Below, one piece after another: positions 53,206 to 60,982 of a DNA stretch of 64,000 nt (position 1 is the first letter of the stretch; every line of letters begins with the position of its first letter). The stretch comes from Unio delphinus (Eukaryota > Mollusca > Bivalvia > Unionida > Unionidae). The notes beneath the pieces are model-generated. The model saw only the letters and a list, made by a program, of their open reading frames with translations. It was not told where the DNA came from and searched no databases. The DNA lies in assembly GCA_029339505.1 (NCBI GenBank), contig JAQISU010000025.1, forward strand, positions 4,005,501 to 4,069,500, written 5' to 3'. The position numbers were made by a program, and so were the translations under genes.

Positions 53206-53673
53206 TTAATGCTGGCATCTCCCAGGTCTAGCCCCACACACACATCTCCTACTCCAATCATTCTCCCAATTCACTCTTGTGATTGGGAGCGCAGAGGGAG
53301 AATGAGTGGCTTCACTATCCCAATCTTCTGTTTGAGGGATAGTGAAAGTCTCTTCATTTCTGCCTCTATTCCGCAACCGTGGATGAGTCTGTGGTTGTTG
53401 CGGCTGAGGCAGTGGGGGCTGAACCTGTAGTGGACGAACTGGTTCTGGTGGTGAAGGTGTCCTCACCATGGGTTTGACTTCACTAGTCTGTCTCATCATG
53501 CGGTGAGGTAAGATGGGACTTTTCTTCTCCTCCTCTTCTTTCTTTTTTCTTTCCTCCTCTTCTTTTTCAATTTTGGCCTGCTCTGCTATGGCCTCCATAG
53601 CCAGTTCGTCCAGGAGACGCCTAGCATTTTCCAGATGCATTTGAAGCTCTCTTAACTTTTGAACTCTGCTCAT
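53206..53673 (-). CDS. Accessory protein B, coiled coil with Pro-rich and Cys-rich ends
   Basis: 155 aa from the Met at 53673 (MSRVQKLRELQMHLENARRL). Residues 1-55 form a predicted coiled coil passing into a Glu/Lys run; residues 60-110 are Pro/Gln/Arg-rich; the C-terminus is acidic and then ends RRCVCGARPGRCQH, with three Cys and a His. The longer frame to 53757 merely reads through the promoter (TATATATAAAG lies 50 nt upstream of the chosen ATG). The N-terminal SRxxKLRE pattern matches gene C (SRLAKLNE). Function unknown; histone-like expression signals on both sides. Confidence 0.65.
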   Translation of the reverse strand: MSRVQKLRELQMHLENARRLLDELAMEAIAEQAKIEKEEEERKKKEEEEKKSPILPHRMMRQTSEVKPMVRTPSPPEPVRPLQVQPPLPQPQQPQTHPRLRNRGRNEETFTIPQTEDWDSEATHSPSALPITRVNWENDWSRRCVCGARPGRCQH

Positions 53674-53718
53674 CTTCTTTGATTCACCAACGATGGGTAG
53701 CCAGACTGATGAGTGCTT

Positions 53719-53829
53719 CTTTATATATAGTTCAAGCGCGGACGTGATGGAAAACACCCCCTAGATCCAAAAATCTTACAGTATCCCTATCATTACCAAA
53801 ACACGCGGACGTGATGGAAAACACCCCTA
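53719..53829 (-). promoter_or_regulatory. Promoter of gene B with duplicated upstream element
   Basis: TATA box TATATATAAAG (53719-53729). Upstream on the minus strand lies GTGTTTTCCATCACGTCCGC then GCTTGAAC (53731-53760). A second copy of GTGTTTTCCATCACGTCCGC lies at about 53804-53826 as part of a 66-bp tandem duplication reaching near 53850. Confidence 0.7.
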
Positions 53830-54070
53830 GATCCAAAAAACTTACATTATTCCTATCATTAGCAAAAAAACAAAACAAGCTGACTTTTTAAAATAAAACA
53901 CTCTCTTTTATACTTGTCTCCTATTAATTATACATTGAACAAGTTATTTTGAAAAAATACGTTGTGCTTATAGACGCACTTCATAACAAAAGTAAAATGA
54001 GACAGTGATTATAGACTCACTTCTAATTTTTTTCTAACTTCCTCACATACCATAAGCAAATTGAATGATT

Positions 54071-54115
54071 AATTCTTTTCGAGAATATTTGGGTAGCCCT
54101 GAAAAGGGCTGTTTT
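54071..54115 (-). terminator. Histone-type 3' stem-loop, gene C
   Basis: The minus strand reads AGCCCTTTTCAGGGCT (54095-54110): a perfect 6-bp stem with the canonical UUUC loop, preceded by AAAAC and followed by ACCCA. GAAAAGAATT (54071-54080) follows 14 nt later, matching the histone downstream element spacing. It starts about 40 nt after the gene C stop. Confidence 0.8.
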
Positions 54116-54151
54116 TTTGTGTTTGTGTGTACGAGGAAGGATGACAATCTT

Positions 54152-54511
54152 TTATCGTCTAAGATTGCGTCCTCGTTTGGCTACACGATAGGGTCTGCTT
54201 CTTCGGAAAGAGAAAGAGAACTCTTTCGTGTCCACACGACAGTCGACAAAACTTCTGTCTGGTTCCTGCTGCTGTTGCTGATGCTGCTGATGCTGTTCTC
54301 TCTGCTCTCTCTGCTGCTTTTGAAGTCGATACTTCTCAGTCCATTCTTCTTTCTCTTTTTGAATTTCCTCTCTGAAGAGTTCTTCTATGAGGTCTTCCGT
54401 TACTTGTAGCATTCTTACATTCTCAATCTCTTCAGGCTTTGGCATCAGATTGTGTCTGATACGATGCAGAGTGACATAAGCTTCGTTCAGCTTAGCTAGT
54501 CTTGAGCACAT
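54152..54511 (-). CDS. Accessory protein C, helical with Gln-rich and basic ends
   Basis: 119 aa from the Met at 54511 (MCSRLAKLNEAYVTLHRIRH). Residues 30-75 form a charged helix (EELFREEIQKEKEEWTEKY), then a Gln/Glu/His run, and the end is Arg-rich (RRSRPYRVAKRGRNLRR), possibly a nuclear or nucleic-acid-binding tail. The 186-aa frame is rejected because a TATAAAG box (54565-54572) sits 54 nt upstream of this Met. It shares N-terminal pattern, promoter and stem-loop with gene B, so the two probably arose by duplication of a whole transcription unit. Confidence 0.65.
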   Translation of the reverse strand: MCSRLAKLNEAYVTLHRIRHNLMPKPEEIENVRMLQVTEDLIEELFREEIQKEKEEWTEKYRLQKQQREQREQHQQHQQQQQEPDRSFVDCRVDTKEFSFSFRRSRPYRVAKRGRNLRR

Positions 54512-54564
54512 CTTCGTAGGAGGATGAGTCAAACAATGGATGGCCAGACTGGAGACTACCCCTG

Positions 54565-54604
54565 CTTTATATGGTTCAAGCGCGGACGTGATGGAAAACA
54601 CCCC
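54565..54604 (-). promoter_or_regulatory. Promoter of gene C (TATA plus shared element)
   Basis: Minus-strand ATATAAAG at 54565-54572, then upstream GTGTTTTCCATCACGTCCGC and GCTTGAACC (54573-54604). The element is identical to that of gene B over about 28 nt. Confidence 0.75.
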
Positions 54605-54732
54605 TCTGCGGTTTAGGGTTTTGAAACGTTTAGATAGTTTGATGTGAGGGATAGAAAGAAAAGTCAAAGAGCATTTATATGAATACAAATGTAAAACAAA
54701 CGACAGACGCATTGGTTTTCAAAACACAACAT

Positions 54733-54820
54733 TTTTATTCAAATAACAAACATTATTTCAAAGAACAAACATTGTTTCAAAGAACAAACATTATTTCAAA
54801 GAACAAACATTTTTTTTCTT
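54733..54820 (-). terminator. Poly(A) signal and 19-bp tandem repeats after the protease gene
   Basis: Minus-strand AATAAA (TTTATT on plus at about 54734-54739) lies about 100 nt after the protease stop, beyond three to four copies of a 19-bp unit (ATTATTTCAAAGAACAAAC on plus, 54741-54815). The probable 3' end of the capsid-block transcripts; no histone-type stem-loop is present here. Confidence 0.6.
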
Positions 54821-54836
54821 CCATAACACCAATACA

Positions 54837-55394
54837 TTATCTTTGACATGGTTGACAACGTTGTGAATTAAATTGAGATTTCCACTGTTGGAAATCATTG
54901 AGCGATTGATGTACACTACGTTTCCTAGCTAAAGACAACAGATAGCCATAATGGTCACAAAACCATCGATCTACTTTGTCATCGTTTCGAGACGAATGAC
55001 GATCAAAATAAGTCACTAAATGTTCTAAAGAATATCCAAGACTGCGATGATGCAGATAATAGATACAATATTGTCCACACACCATAGAATCTGTGCTTTG
55101 TAATTTCACATTATTGAATCGTGTCGTCTGAGCATTTCTTCTCATAAAGTCAATGATATCATCTTCGAAAGGAGGTAATCCATACGAATCAAAATACTCC
55201 GCACATCCCTCTTGAGGAAAGTAGACAGCTACCCAGTGAGTTCCTGGAAGATGACTGTCATCTGTGTTGATGACATAAGCTTGATTCTCTTGAGGTTTGC
55301 GATGAGGTAGTTCATCTTTAGCACACACGACAGGATTCCAAGAAGCAGTGTACGAACTACGATTCAAAAGATAATAAAGTTCCCAAGTATCCAT
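54837..55394 (-). CDS. Adenain-like cysteine protease (virion maturation)
   Basis: 185 aa, close to the usual size of adenovirus-type (C5/Ulp1 fold) proteases. The catalytic set is visible: His in PGTHWVAVYF (about residue 48), Asp in AEYFDSYG (about 68), Gln in LQSTDSMVCGQYC (about 101) and the nucleophile Cys just after it. The enzyme is expected to cut capsid and core precursors, often after Gly-Gly. It is the last gene of the capsid block in transcription. The upstream sequence lacks a clear TATA box; it may be read from the preceding gene. All key residues are intact. Confidence 0.88.
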   Translation of the reverse strand: MDTWELYYLLNRSSYTASWNPVVCAKDELPHRKPQENQAYVINTDDSHLPGTHWVAVYFPQEGCAEYFDSYGLPPFEDDIIDFMRRNAQTTRFNNVKLQSTDSMVCGQYCIYYLHHRSLGYSLEHLVTYFDRHSSRNDDKVDRWFCDHYGYLLSLARKRSVHQSLNDFQQWKSQFNSQRCQPCQR

Positions 55395-55433
55395 TTTTTG
55401 TTTTGTGTAGCCTTGTGATTTTCTCTCCTTTCT

Positions 55434-55931
55434 TCACAGGTGATGATAAGTCATCAATTCGATCCAGACTTTTTGCTTGAAACGGTCTGACAAGTAACTG
55501 ATGGTTTGCTTCGTCTCTTTACTCTTGGCCAAGAGAGCTTCGATGCGATCAATTTCTCGAGTAAACAATGGAGGAGAGGAATGATCACGTAAGCCTTTAT
55601 ACCACTGAAGTAACACGTCTTCTTCTGAAATGAGACTCCAAGCTTCGTTCAGATAATCATCCAATTTTTCTTCTTGACTCATCATCATACATTTATCGTG
55701 TTGAATTTGACTGGGATGATCGATTTGACATCCATAACAATCTTTTTTAATCATGTCTCTCATTTTATCTTCCAAGTGTTGTGCAAAACAAGCCACTAAC
55801 TGTTGTTCCTGTTCTGGCCATCTGGATTGCATGATCACTACTTCTTCTTTTTGGTCTTGGGGATCTGCTTTTTCTGTAACCTCCCATTCCATGGATTCTC
55901 CACTATTCAAAGAAGGACAAGGGTCTTCCAT
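55434..55931 (-). CDS. Conserved Maverick protein with Cys/His cluster
   Basis: 165 aa. After an acidic N-terminus, the centre holds CYGCQIDHPSQIQHDKC, a possible zinc site (CxxC, two His, one Cys), followed by helical segments (EEKLDDYLNEAWSLI). The C-terminal 40 residues are basic. The CYGCxxxHPSQ..H signature recurs, to my recollection, in Maverick-derived genes of cnidarians and molluscs, always next to capsid genes, but the function is not established. It starts 6 nt before the stop of the capsid gene region (stop 55937, ATG 55931), so co-transcription is likely. Confidence 0.65.
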   Translation of the reverse strand: MEDPCPSLNSGESMEWEVTEKADPQDQKEEVVIMQSRWPEQEQQLVACFAQHLEDKMRDMIKKDCYGCQIDHPSQIQHDKCMMMSQEEKLDDYLNEAWSLISEEDVLLQWYKGLRDHSSPPLFTREIDRIEALLAKSKETKQTISYLSDRFKQKVWIELMTYHHL

Positions 55932-55936
55932 AGTGT

Positions 55937-57256
55937 CTAATAGTCTAGAATGACTTCTCTCAAACTGTTGATTTCTATGGTATTATCGAATTCGGCATAC
56001 AGAATGACATTTACCGTTTCGGTAAGAGCTCTTGCAAACTGAAGCTCCACACGCAGTTGCCCCGATTTTATAGGGTGGAAATGTCCCTCGTCACTACCTT
56101 GGTCTGGAGTGAAATCAAAACCCCACAAAGCGTAACCTCCTGCATAATCGTCGTAGGAAATACCGTGACTGGTGTTGGTTCCTAACTGTCCTGTGGCTTC
56201 GTACAGCGACAAGTACGACCTCAAGTAATTCTTCTGGGCAAAGTTGGGTTCGAAGGGTCTGGTACACAAAGTTTTGCCATCGCGACTGACTTCGATTTTG
56301 GATACATTGTAGTGCTTAAACTCGAAAGGATTTTGAGTGTAGGCACCGTTGAAGGCTGCATTGCTGACGATACCGATGAATAAACGTTTGGGTAACTGTC
56401 CTTGGAACAGATGATCTTCGATCTTAGATCGGAGTCCAGCGGCAATGGTGAAAGTTTTGACTTCCACACGTCGTATCGGATACTTGGCTGTCGTTCTGCT
56501 CAAAGTGTGACTGATGTCATTTCCCACTTTAGGTAACACTTCCACACGACGCACGTATAATCTGGCTTCTTCGATCTTGGTTTTACAGTGGTGACCATCA
56601 GTAGCCATGAAATGGAATGCAGCACTGCTACGATTCAGTCTCAAGCGAATATCCACTCCGTTCAGCAAATACTTCTCTTGAAACCACATGTCCAAATGCA
56701 AACGATCGCACAGTTCTAAAATACGTCCTTCCTTAATTTTCTTATGACGTTCGACAAAACCCTCATTGACAACAGTGCGTTCGTCTGCGATCAAGGCTGT
56801 TTTGTCAAACTTATCTGCTAAGTCAGGTTTCCATACTACGCAAGCATCTAAATGAGTATTCTTGGCTTCTTTTCCGTACGTCAAGAGATTTTCGAGGTAC
56901 GCTCGGTAAGGGTAAGTATCCGTGCTACTGCTGACCAGTTTGTTATTCATGTACAAATCCACTTCGCTGAACAAGGAATGCATGAAATTGTTGACGGGAG
57001 CTGCTTGGGTATCGGCTGCTAGATTGGTGTCGTCCGTTTTGGTTACTTTCACTTTCAAATACAAGTAACTGTTATTGAGATCGATGTAATCTTCGGGTTG
57101 TCCTTTGATTTCAAACTCGATGGGAGCTGAATCCGTCAAAGAGGAGACGGGATGAAATTCGACCCATTGAGCTTCTTGCATGGTCATCATCGTGGGTGGC
57201 ATGGCAAAGAGATCCAGTTCCGACTTGGAACAGGCACAAGATTCTTGGTGCATCAT
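55937..57256 (-). CDS. Major capsid protein (hexon-like, double jelly roll)
   Basis: 439 aa from the tandem Met at 57256 (MMHQESCACSKSELDLFAMP). Features of Maverick capsid proteins: QWVEFHPVSSLTDSAPIEFE, then the strand-rich YIDLNNSYLYLKVKV and NFMHSLFSEVDLYMNNKLVS segment, and later RRVEVKTFTIAAG and PKRLFIGIV, spread like two jelly-roll domains. It resembles the family first annotated through C. elegans F54H12.2. The 452-aa frame starting at 57295 overlaps the previous gene; TTAAAAGTGAAG (57278-57292) lies 25-35 nt before the chosen Met and looks like its promoter. It forms the icosahedral shell with the minor capsid protein. Confidence 0.8.
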   Translation of the reverse strand: MMHQESCACSKSELDLFAMPPTMMTMQEAQWVEFHPVSSLTDSAPIEFEIKGQPEDYIDLNNSYLYLKVKVTKTDDTNLAADTQAAPVNNFMHSLFSEVDLYMNNKLVSSSTDTYPYRAYLENLLTYGKEAKNTHLDACVVWKPDLADKFDKTALIADERTVVNEGFVERHKKIKEGRILELCDRLHLDMWFQEKYLLNGVDIRLRLNRSSAAFHFMATDGHHCKTKIEEARLYVRRVEVLPKVGNDISHTLSRTTAKYPIRRVEVKTFTIAAGLRSKIEDHLFQGQLPKRLFIGIVSNAAFNGAYTQNPFEFKHYNVSKIEVSRDGKTLCTRPFEPNFAQKNYLRSYLSLYEATGQLGTNTSHGISYDDYAGGYALWGFDFTPDQGSDEGHFHPIKSGQLRVELQFARALTETVNVILYAEFDNTIEINSLREVILDY

Positions 57257-57284
57257 TTTTTCTTTATGTTTTTTCTCTTCACTT

Positions 57285-57725
57285 TTAATAATCAAAAATG
57301 TCTAAGTCTCGAGCGGTTCTTTTTTTCTTCGTCTTTCTCACTTTAGAGGTACGGAGACTTTTGAAAGGGTGTCTTCGTCGACGCTTTCTACCTTGTCCTT
57401 GCTGTGTCGTCAGGGAAGTAGGAATGTCAGACTCGGTACCGTTCAGAGCATTTATAGGACTTTCTCGTCGACCCAAAAGCTCTTTACCCGTTTGAAGCAA
57501 GGTATTTTTGCCTGCTCTCAAAAAAGCTTCTTTTGGGTTTTGTTTGTCAATGAGAACATTGTAAAGAAAATCTTTGCCGTGAGTCAATGCGGCATCTTTT
57601 AAGGTGTGCAATCCTCGTGTCACCATTGGTTTCAAAACAGGGACCACGGAACGAAAGGCTGATTTAAACATATCTCCTAAACCATGTCCTCGTTGTCGAG
57701 TGACTCCTTGGTACACAGGATACAT
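57285..57725 (-). CDS. Basic minor virion protein
   Basis: 146 aa from the ATG at 57725 (MYPVYQGVTRQRGHGLGDMF; a GTG one codon earlier is not needed). Residues 15-45 can form an amphipathic helix (FKSAFRSVVPVLKPMVTRGL). The middle is mixed, and the C-terminus is strongly basic (GRKRRRRHPFK, KVRKTKKKR) before DLDIFDY. The order matches the membrane-active or core protein slot next to the capsid genes of adintoviruses; adenovirus pVI or pX are functional analogues at best. GLGD near the N-terminus might be cut by the protease. The end overlaps the capsid promoter region. Confidence 0.6.
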   Translation of the reverse strand: MYPVYQGVTRQRGHGLGDMFKSAFRSVVPVLKPMVTRGLHTLKDAALTHGKDFLYNVLIDKQNPKEAFLRAGKNTLLQTGKELLGRRESPINALNGTESDIPTSLTTQQGQGRKRRRRHPFKSLRTSKVRKTKKKRTARDLDIFDY

Positions 57726-57732
57726 CACTTTT

Positions 57733-58671
57733 TCAGTGGTTGGAGAATCGTTTTTGAAAATGGAGTTTCACTGTGACTTTTCCTTTGGTAAATGGAATAT
57801 TTTGTCCTAGTTCTCCTTTTATAGAAATGTTGACACTGTCGAAATACGACTTACTGACGGGTAAATAATGAGGATGTACAAATTCACGGTGAACGTGATT
57901 GGTATTTCCACCTTCTTCAGCGGTAGTGTCAGAATTCACTTTGAAAGGAATGACACGCAGTAACGGTGCAGAGGTGTGTCCTACTACATTGTACTCCACC
58001 ACATCGGAGTACACAAACATCAAGTTGAGACCTTGGTTCAATTCAATAGGGAATCGAAAATATTTTGCAAAATCCAAGTTACTGGTTATGTCTTGTATTT
58101 CTTTTTTCTTCGGTAGCATCTTGAGGTCTCCACCTAAAATATCAAACAATTCAGGACAAAAAGTAATGGCCATCATTTTCTCCTCTGAAAATGTCATCAT
58201 GAGTCGACGAGACACTGAATAGTACTCAATGGTCACACTTTTTGGGGTTTTTGTGGATGCAAGGGACTCCATGGCTTTACCAAACACAACATTGAACCTG
58301 CTTGCAATCGTAGTCACTAAATGTTGACCGCTAAAATAGTAGCCTGCAGGAATGACGAACTTATGAGTGGACAGGACATTAGTTTTGGATCCATCTGATT
58401 TCTTTTCGCCACCTTTACCTCGTGCGTCTAAGGCTTTTTGCAATTGCTCGTCAAGCACTTCTACTGTAAAAGTGTTTTGATTTTCGACGATGTTTTTTAT
58501 TTGTGCCGGGTGTATTATTTCCACTAAAGCTACTTCCCAATGATCATCTTGATCCAAATGCATGGTTTGAGGTAATTTAGCCGTGTAACAGCACAACGTG
58601 TTGTTAGGAAACACCTCCATGGAACTGTCACTGGGTAACGTTAAGTAAAATTGGTTCATAGTGTGGTTCAT
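57733..58671 (-). CDS. Minor capsid (penton-like) protein
   Basis: 312 aa. The N-terminus (MNQFYLTLPSDSSMEVFPNN, then TAKLPQTMHLDQDDHWEVAL) is highly typical of a Maverick gene placed beside the major capsid gene and generally taken as the penton or vertex protein with one jelly roll. The C-terminus (VNISIKGELGQNIPFTKGKV) is strand-rich. The ATG at 58671 overlaps the previous stop as ATGA; a second Met four codons on (58659) is an alternative. About half the size of adenovirus penton, as expected for these elements. Assignment rests on position and remembered family resemblance. Confidence 0.6.
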   Translation of the reverse strand: MNHTMNQFYLTLPSDSSMEVFPNNTLCCYTAKLPQTMHLDQDDHWEVALVEIIHPAQIKNIVENQNTFTVEVLDEQLQKALDARGKGGEKKSDGSKTNVLSTHKFVIPAGYYFSGQHLVTTIASRFNVVFGKAMESLASTKTPKSVTIEYYSVSRRLMMTFSEEKMMAITFCPELFDILGGDLKMLPKKKEIQDITSNLDFAKYFRFPIELNQGLNLMFVYSDVVEYNVVGHTSAPLLRVIPFKVNSDTTAEEGGNTNHVHREFVHPHYLPVSKSYFDSVNISIKGELGQNIPFTKGKVTVKLHFQKRFSNH

Positions 58672-59087
58672 AATTCCAATGTTGTTCTGTCCGAGGAGTC
58701 ACTCGAGGTTAAAGGAGTATCTAAAAGAGGATTGTGATTGGAAGGGTGACTGCCAGGAGAAGGACTAACGTTGGACGCAAGGCTCCCAATAGTGTTATTG
58801 TTGTTCCCGTTGTAAGAGTATTTCAGGGAAGGATTGGGAAGAAGATATCCGATGCAACTGCTGAGTAAAATGGTCCACAATTGTTTGTCTCCTTGTTGCA
58901 AACTCAAATTAGCAATGGCTGCACCGATGACACAATACACCACAAAGATTTGACAGAAAAAAACGATTTGCGTTTTAGGGACACGTTCTCCACACCACAC
59001 CCACAAGGGTTGCTTTTGTAAATCTTGCAGAGATGACGTGGGTGAAGGAGTAGTCACTGTGGTTGCTGAAGCTGTATTGAAGGGCAT
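58668..59087 (-). CDS. Two-transmembrane conserved Maverick membrane protein
   Basis: 139 aa from the ATG at 59087 (MPFNTASATT). A polar N-terminus with WCGERVPKTQIVFFCQIFVV leads into a first membrane helix; a short loop (SLQQGDKQ) and a second helix (LWTILLSSCIGYLLPNP) follow; the C-terminal 50 residues are Ser/Asn/Pro-rich. The pair of helices with SSCIGYLLPNP is characteristic of a small Maverick protein, perhaps an internal membrane or entry component; the role is unproven. TATAAAAAGAAGTGACC (59091-59110) precedes the ATG and lies in the end of the integrase gene. The next gene overlaps by ATGA. Confidence 0.7.
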   Translation of the reverse strand: MPFNTASATTVTTPSPTSSLQDLQKQPLWVWCGERVPKTQIVFFCQIFVVYCVIGAAIANLSLQQGDKQLWTILLSSCIGYLLPNPSLKYSYNGNNNNTIGSLASNVSPSPGSHPSNHNPLLDTPLTSSDSSDRTTLEL

Positions 59088-59092
59088 GATGG

Positions 59093-60205
59093 TCACTTCT
59101 TTTTATAGTCGATGACTTGGGCAGCGTCAATCCAAGAATCAAAACTAGGAGGATATCCTTTCCAACGTACTTTGACTTCTTTGACACGACGTTTTCCTAC
59201 TTTACGAGTTCTTCGTTCGAGAATGCTTTCAATGTCGTACACGTCGTCTTCTTTTTTGGTGACACGTTGTAACTCAGGCAAGTAAAACGTTCCTTTTAAT
59301 ACTTCTCCGTTCATGTCTTCCAATTTATAGACGGTAGGATGACGATCGCGCACTCGTCCAGTCACACGAAACAATTCGGTGGTCCAGTTGGGTAAGTAAC
59401 CTTTGTCGAAAGTGCGTTTGGTTTTGCCAATGCGTACCCAATCTCCCGTGGTTAACACTTCTCTACCTTTCTTGGGGACAGCCCTCGTCCGGGACGTACC
59501 AAACAGACGCTCAAAAACAGTGACTTCGTTGTCAGGTGTCACCTCTTGTGGGGCACGTCCAATGCTTCTATGGTAAGATTGATTGTAGGCTTGGACTAAG
59601 TGTGGTAAGACGTCGATGTACTTGAGAGTGTGTTGATGCGTAAAATATTTCCACATGCGTTCTTTCAAGGTACGTTGAAAACGTTCCACGATACTGGCTT
59701 TGGTTTCAGGATTTTCGGTGGTGAAAAAATGAATGTCACGTTTTTTTAATTCTCGTTGGAAAGCTTGGTTCAGAAATTCGGTGCCTTTGTCGGTTTGCCA
59801 TCGAAGAGGGTGACGACCGCTTTGTTTCAACACCAGTTGCAAAGCTCGTACTAACTCTCCGCTCGATTTGGATGTCAATGGTACGACCCAGGCAAATTTA
59901 GAAAAGACGTCGATGACACAAAACAAATATTTGTAGCCACGGTTGTAGGTGGCTAAATGAGAGACATCAGCTAAATCGGCTTGCCATTGATGATCGATGC
60001 CTTCCACTTGAGTGCGACTTCTGTGAAATTTTCGTCGAATGGGTTTGTGTAAAGTGTACGTCGCTTGTTCTTGTAACCATCGTTGTACTGCTGGTAAACG
60101 GAGCTTTTTCAAGCGAGTTTTGGCAGCACGATACAATTTCTGAATGCCTCCGTAACCTGCAGGGTGAGCTGGATCGTAGTAAATGCTGGCTAAGACCTTC
60201 TCCAT
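59093..60205 (-). CDS. Retroviral-type integrase with C-terminal chromodomain
   Basis: 370 aa from the Met at 60205 (MEKVLASIYYD); the earlier ATG overlaps the upstream gene. Residues 1-60 are a short zinc-finger-like N-terminus with weak ligands. The rve core holds the DDE triad: Asp in WQADLADVS, Asp in WQTDKGTEF, Glu in NPETKASIVERF. An SH3-like segment follows (GDWVRIGKTKRTFDKGY). The last 55 residues form a chromodomain (YDIESILERR, VKVRWKGYPPSFDSWID) that may direct insertion to methylated histone tails. The enzyme joins element ends to target DNA with 6-bp duplications in this class. All motifs are intact, unlike copy A. Confidence 0.92.
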   Translation of the reverse strand: MEKVLASIYYDPAHPAGYGGIQKLYRAAKTRLKKLRLPAVQRWLQEQATYTLHKPIRRKFHRSRTQVEGIDHQWQADLADVSHLATYNRGYKYLFCVIDVFSKFAWVVPLTSKSSGELVRALQLVLKQSGRHPLRWQTDKGTEFLNQAFQRELKKRDIHFFTTENPETKASIVERFQRTLKERMWKYFTHQHTLKYIDVLPHLVQAYNQSYHRSIGRAPQEVTPDNEVTVFERLFGTSRTRAVPKKGREVLTTGDWVRIGKTKRTFDKGYLPNWTTELFRVTGRVRDRHPTVYKLEDMNGEVLKGTFYLPELQRVTKKEDDVYDIESILERRTRKVGKRRVKEVKVRWKGYPPSFDSWIDAAQVIDYKKK

Positions 60206-60213
60206 GGTTTTCG

Positions 60214-60906
60214 TTAATAAGGGACCCACTCTTCGAGGATATTGCTTTGGGTGGGACGAAATGCGGGTGGTTTGGAAACGGTTTTACGTGTCCGATGTGC
60301 CACAGGAGTTGACGTCGAGGGTGCTGGTGGTGGTATTGGTGGCGGAGGTAATGAGATAGCTTTGGTCTTCTTTTCTTTTCTCACCTCTGGTTTCCTTTCT
60401 TTCTTTTTCACATCTGTCGAAGAAGGAGTAGCCATCATCTTTTTAACCCAAGTTTTGAGTTCTTCTCGTGGGGGAGTGGGGGAAGGGGTCAACAAGGAAG
60501 CAGCAATCTTACTCGGAATGGGAGTAGCAGTGGGTGTTTGAAAGAGATCATGGGGTTCTTTTTCTTCCTTGGGTAATGGTGGGGTGACGTCTGTTTTGGC
60601 TACTGTAGAGGGTAAAGGCGACGGATTATTCATTAGTGCCTTCAAATCGGACAGTGTGGGTAGAGCTGTTTGTTCCACAGCTTTTCGATGAAAGAGTTGT
60701 AGTCGTTGCAAAAGTTGACCGTACTTTTGCGATTTTTCGGTTTCGGACAAATCGTGGCGATGCAGCAAGGATTGCAATTCGTGTTGTAATTGGGACATCT
60801 CGTTCAAATCAGGATTGGGTGGTAAATGGGGGGTACGTTGTTCTTGCCAACGATGGTATTCCATCCATCGTTTGTAAGGAACTAAAGTCAGTTTTCGTCC
60901 TTCCAT
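60214..60906 (-). CDS. Conserved Maverick protein, Pro-rich, unknown function
   Basis: 230 aa from the Met at 60906 (MEGRKLTLVPYKRWMEYHRW). The preceding ATG (60945) is only about 10 nt after AGATAAAAGGGATCC and would miss the transcript start. Helical Gln/Leu-rich N-terminal half, Pro/Lys/Thr-rich C-terminal half with runs of Pro, ending LEEWVPY. Compared with copy A the differences are mostly conservative or in the Pro-rich region, consistent with a functional but flexible protein. A plus-strand Gly/Val-rich frame across it is a shadow. Confidence 0.7.
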   Translation of the reverse strand: MEGRKLTLVPYKRWMEYHRWQEQRTPHLPPNPDLNEMSQLQHELQSLLHRHDLSETEKSQKYGQLLQRLQLFHRKAVEQTALPTLSDLKALMNNPSPLPSTVAKTDVTPPLPKEEKEPHDLFQTPTATPIPSKIAASLLTPSPTPPREELKTWVKKMMATPSSTDVKKKERKPEVRKEKKTKAISLPPPPIPPPAPSTSTPVAHRTRKTVSKPPAFRPTQSNILEEWVPY

Positions 60907-60982
60907 GGGCTTCCAAAGGTTACGTCTGAGATCGTGGTGCTTCATGGATCCCTTTTATCTTCTGGAAGGATCATACATATTG

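Noticed and set aside
53206..53757. Longer N-termini for genes B and C (to 53757 and 54712)
   Set aside because: They would translate the shared promoter element and TATA box.
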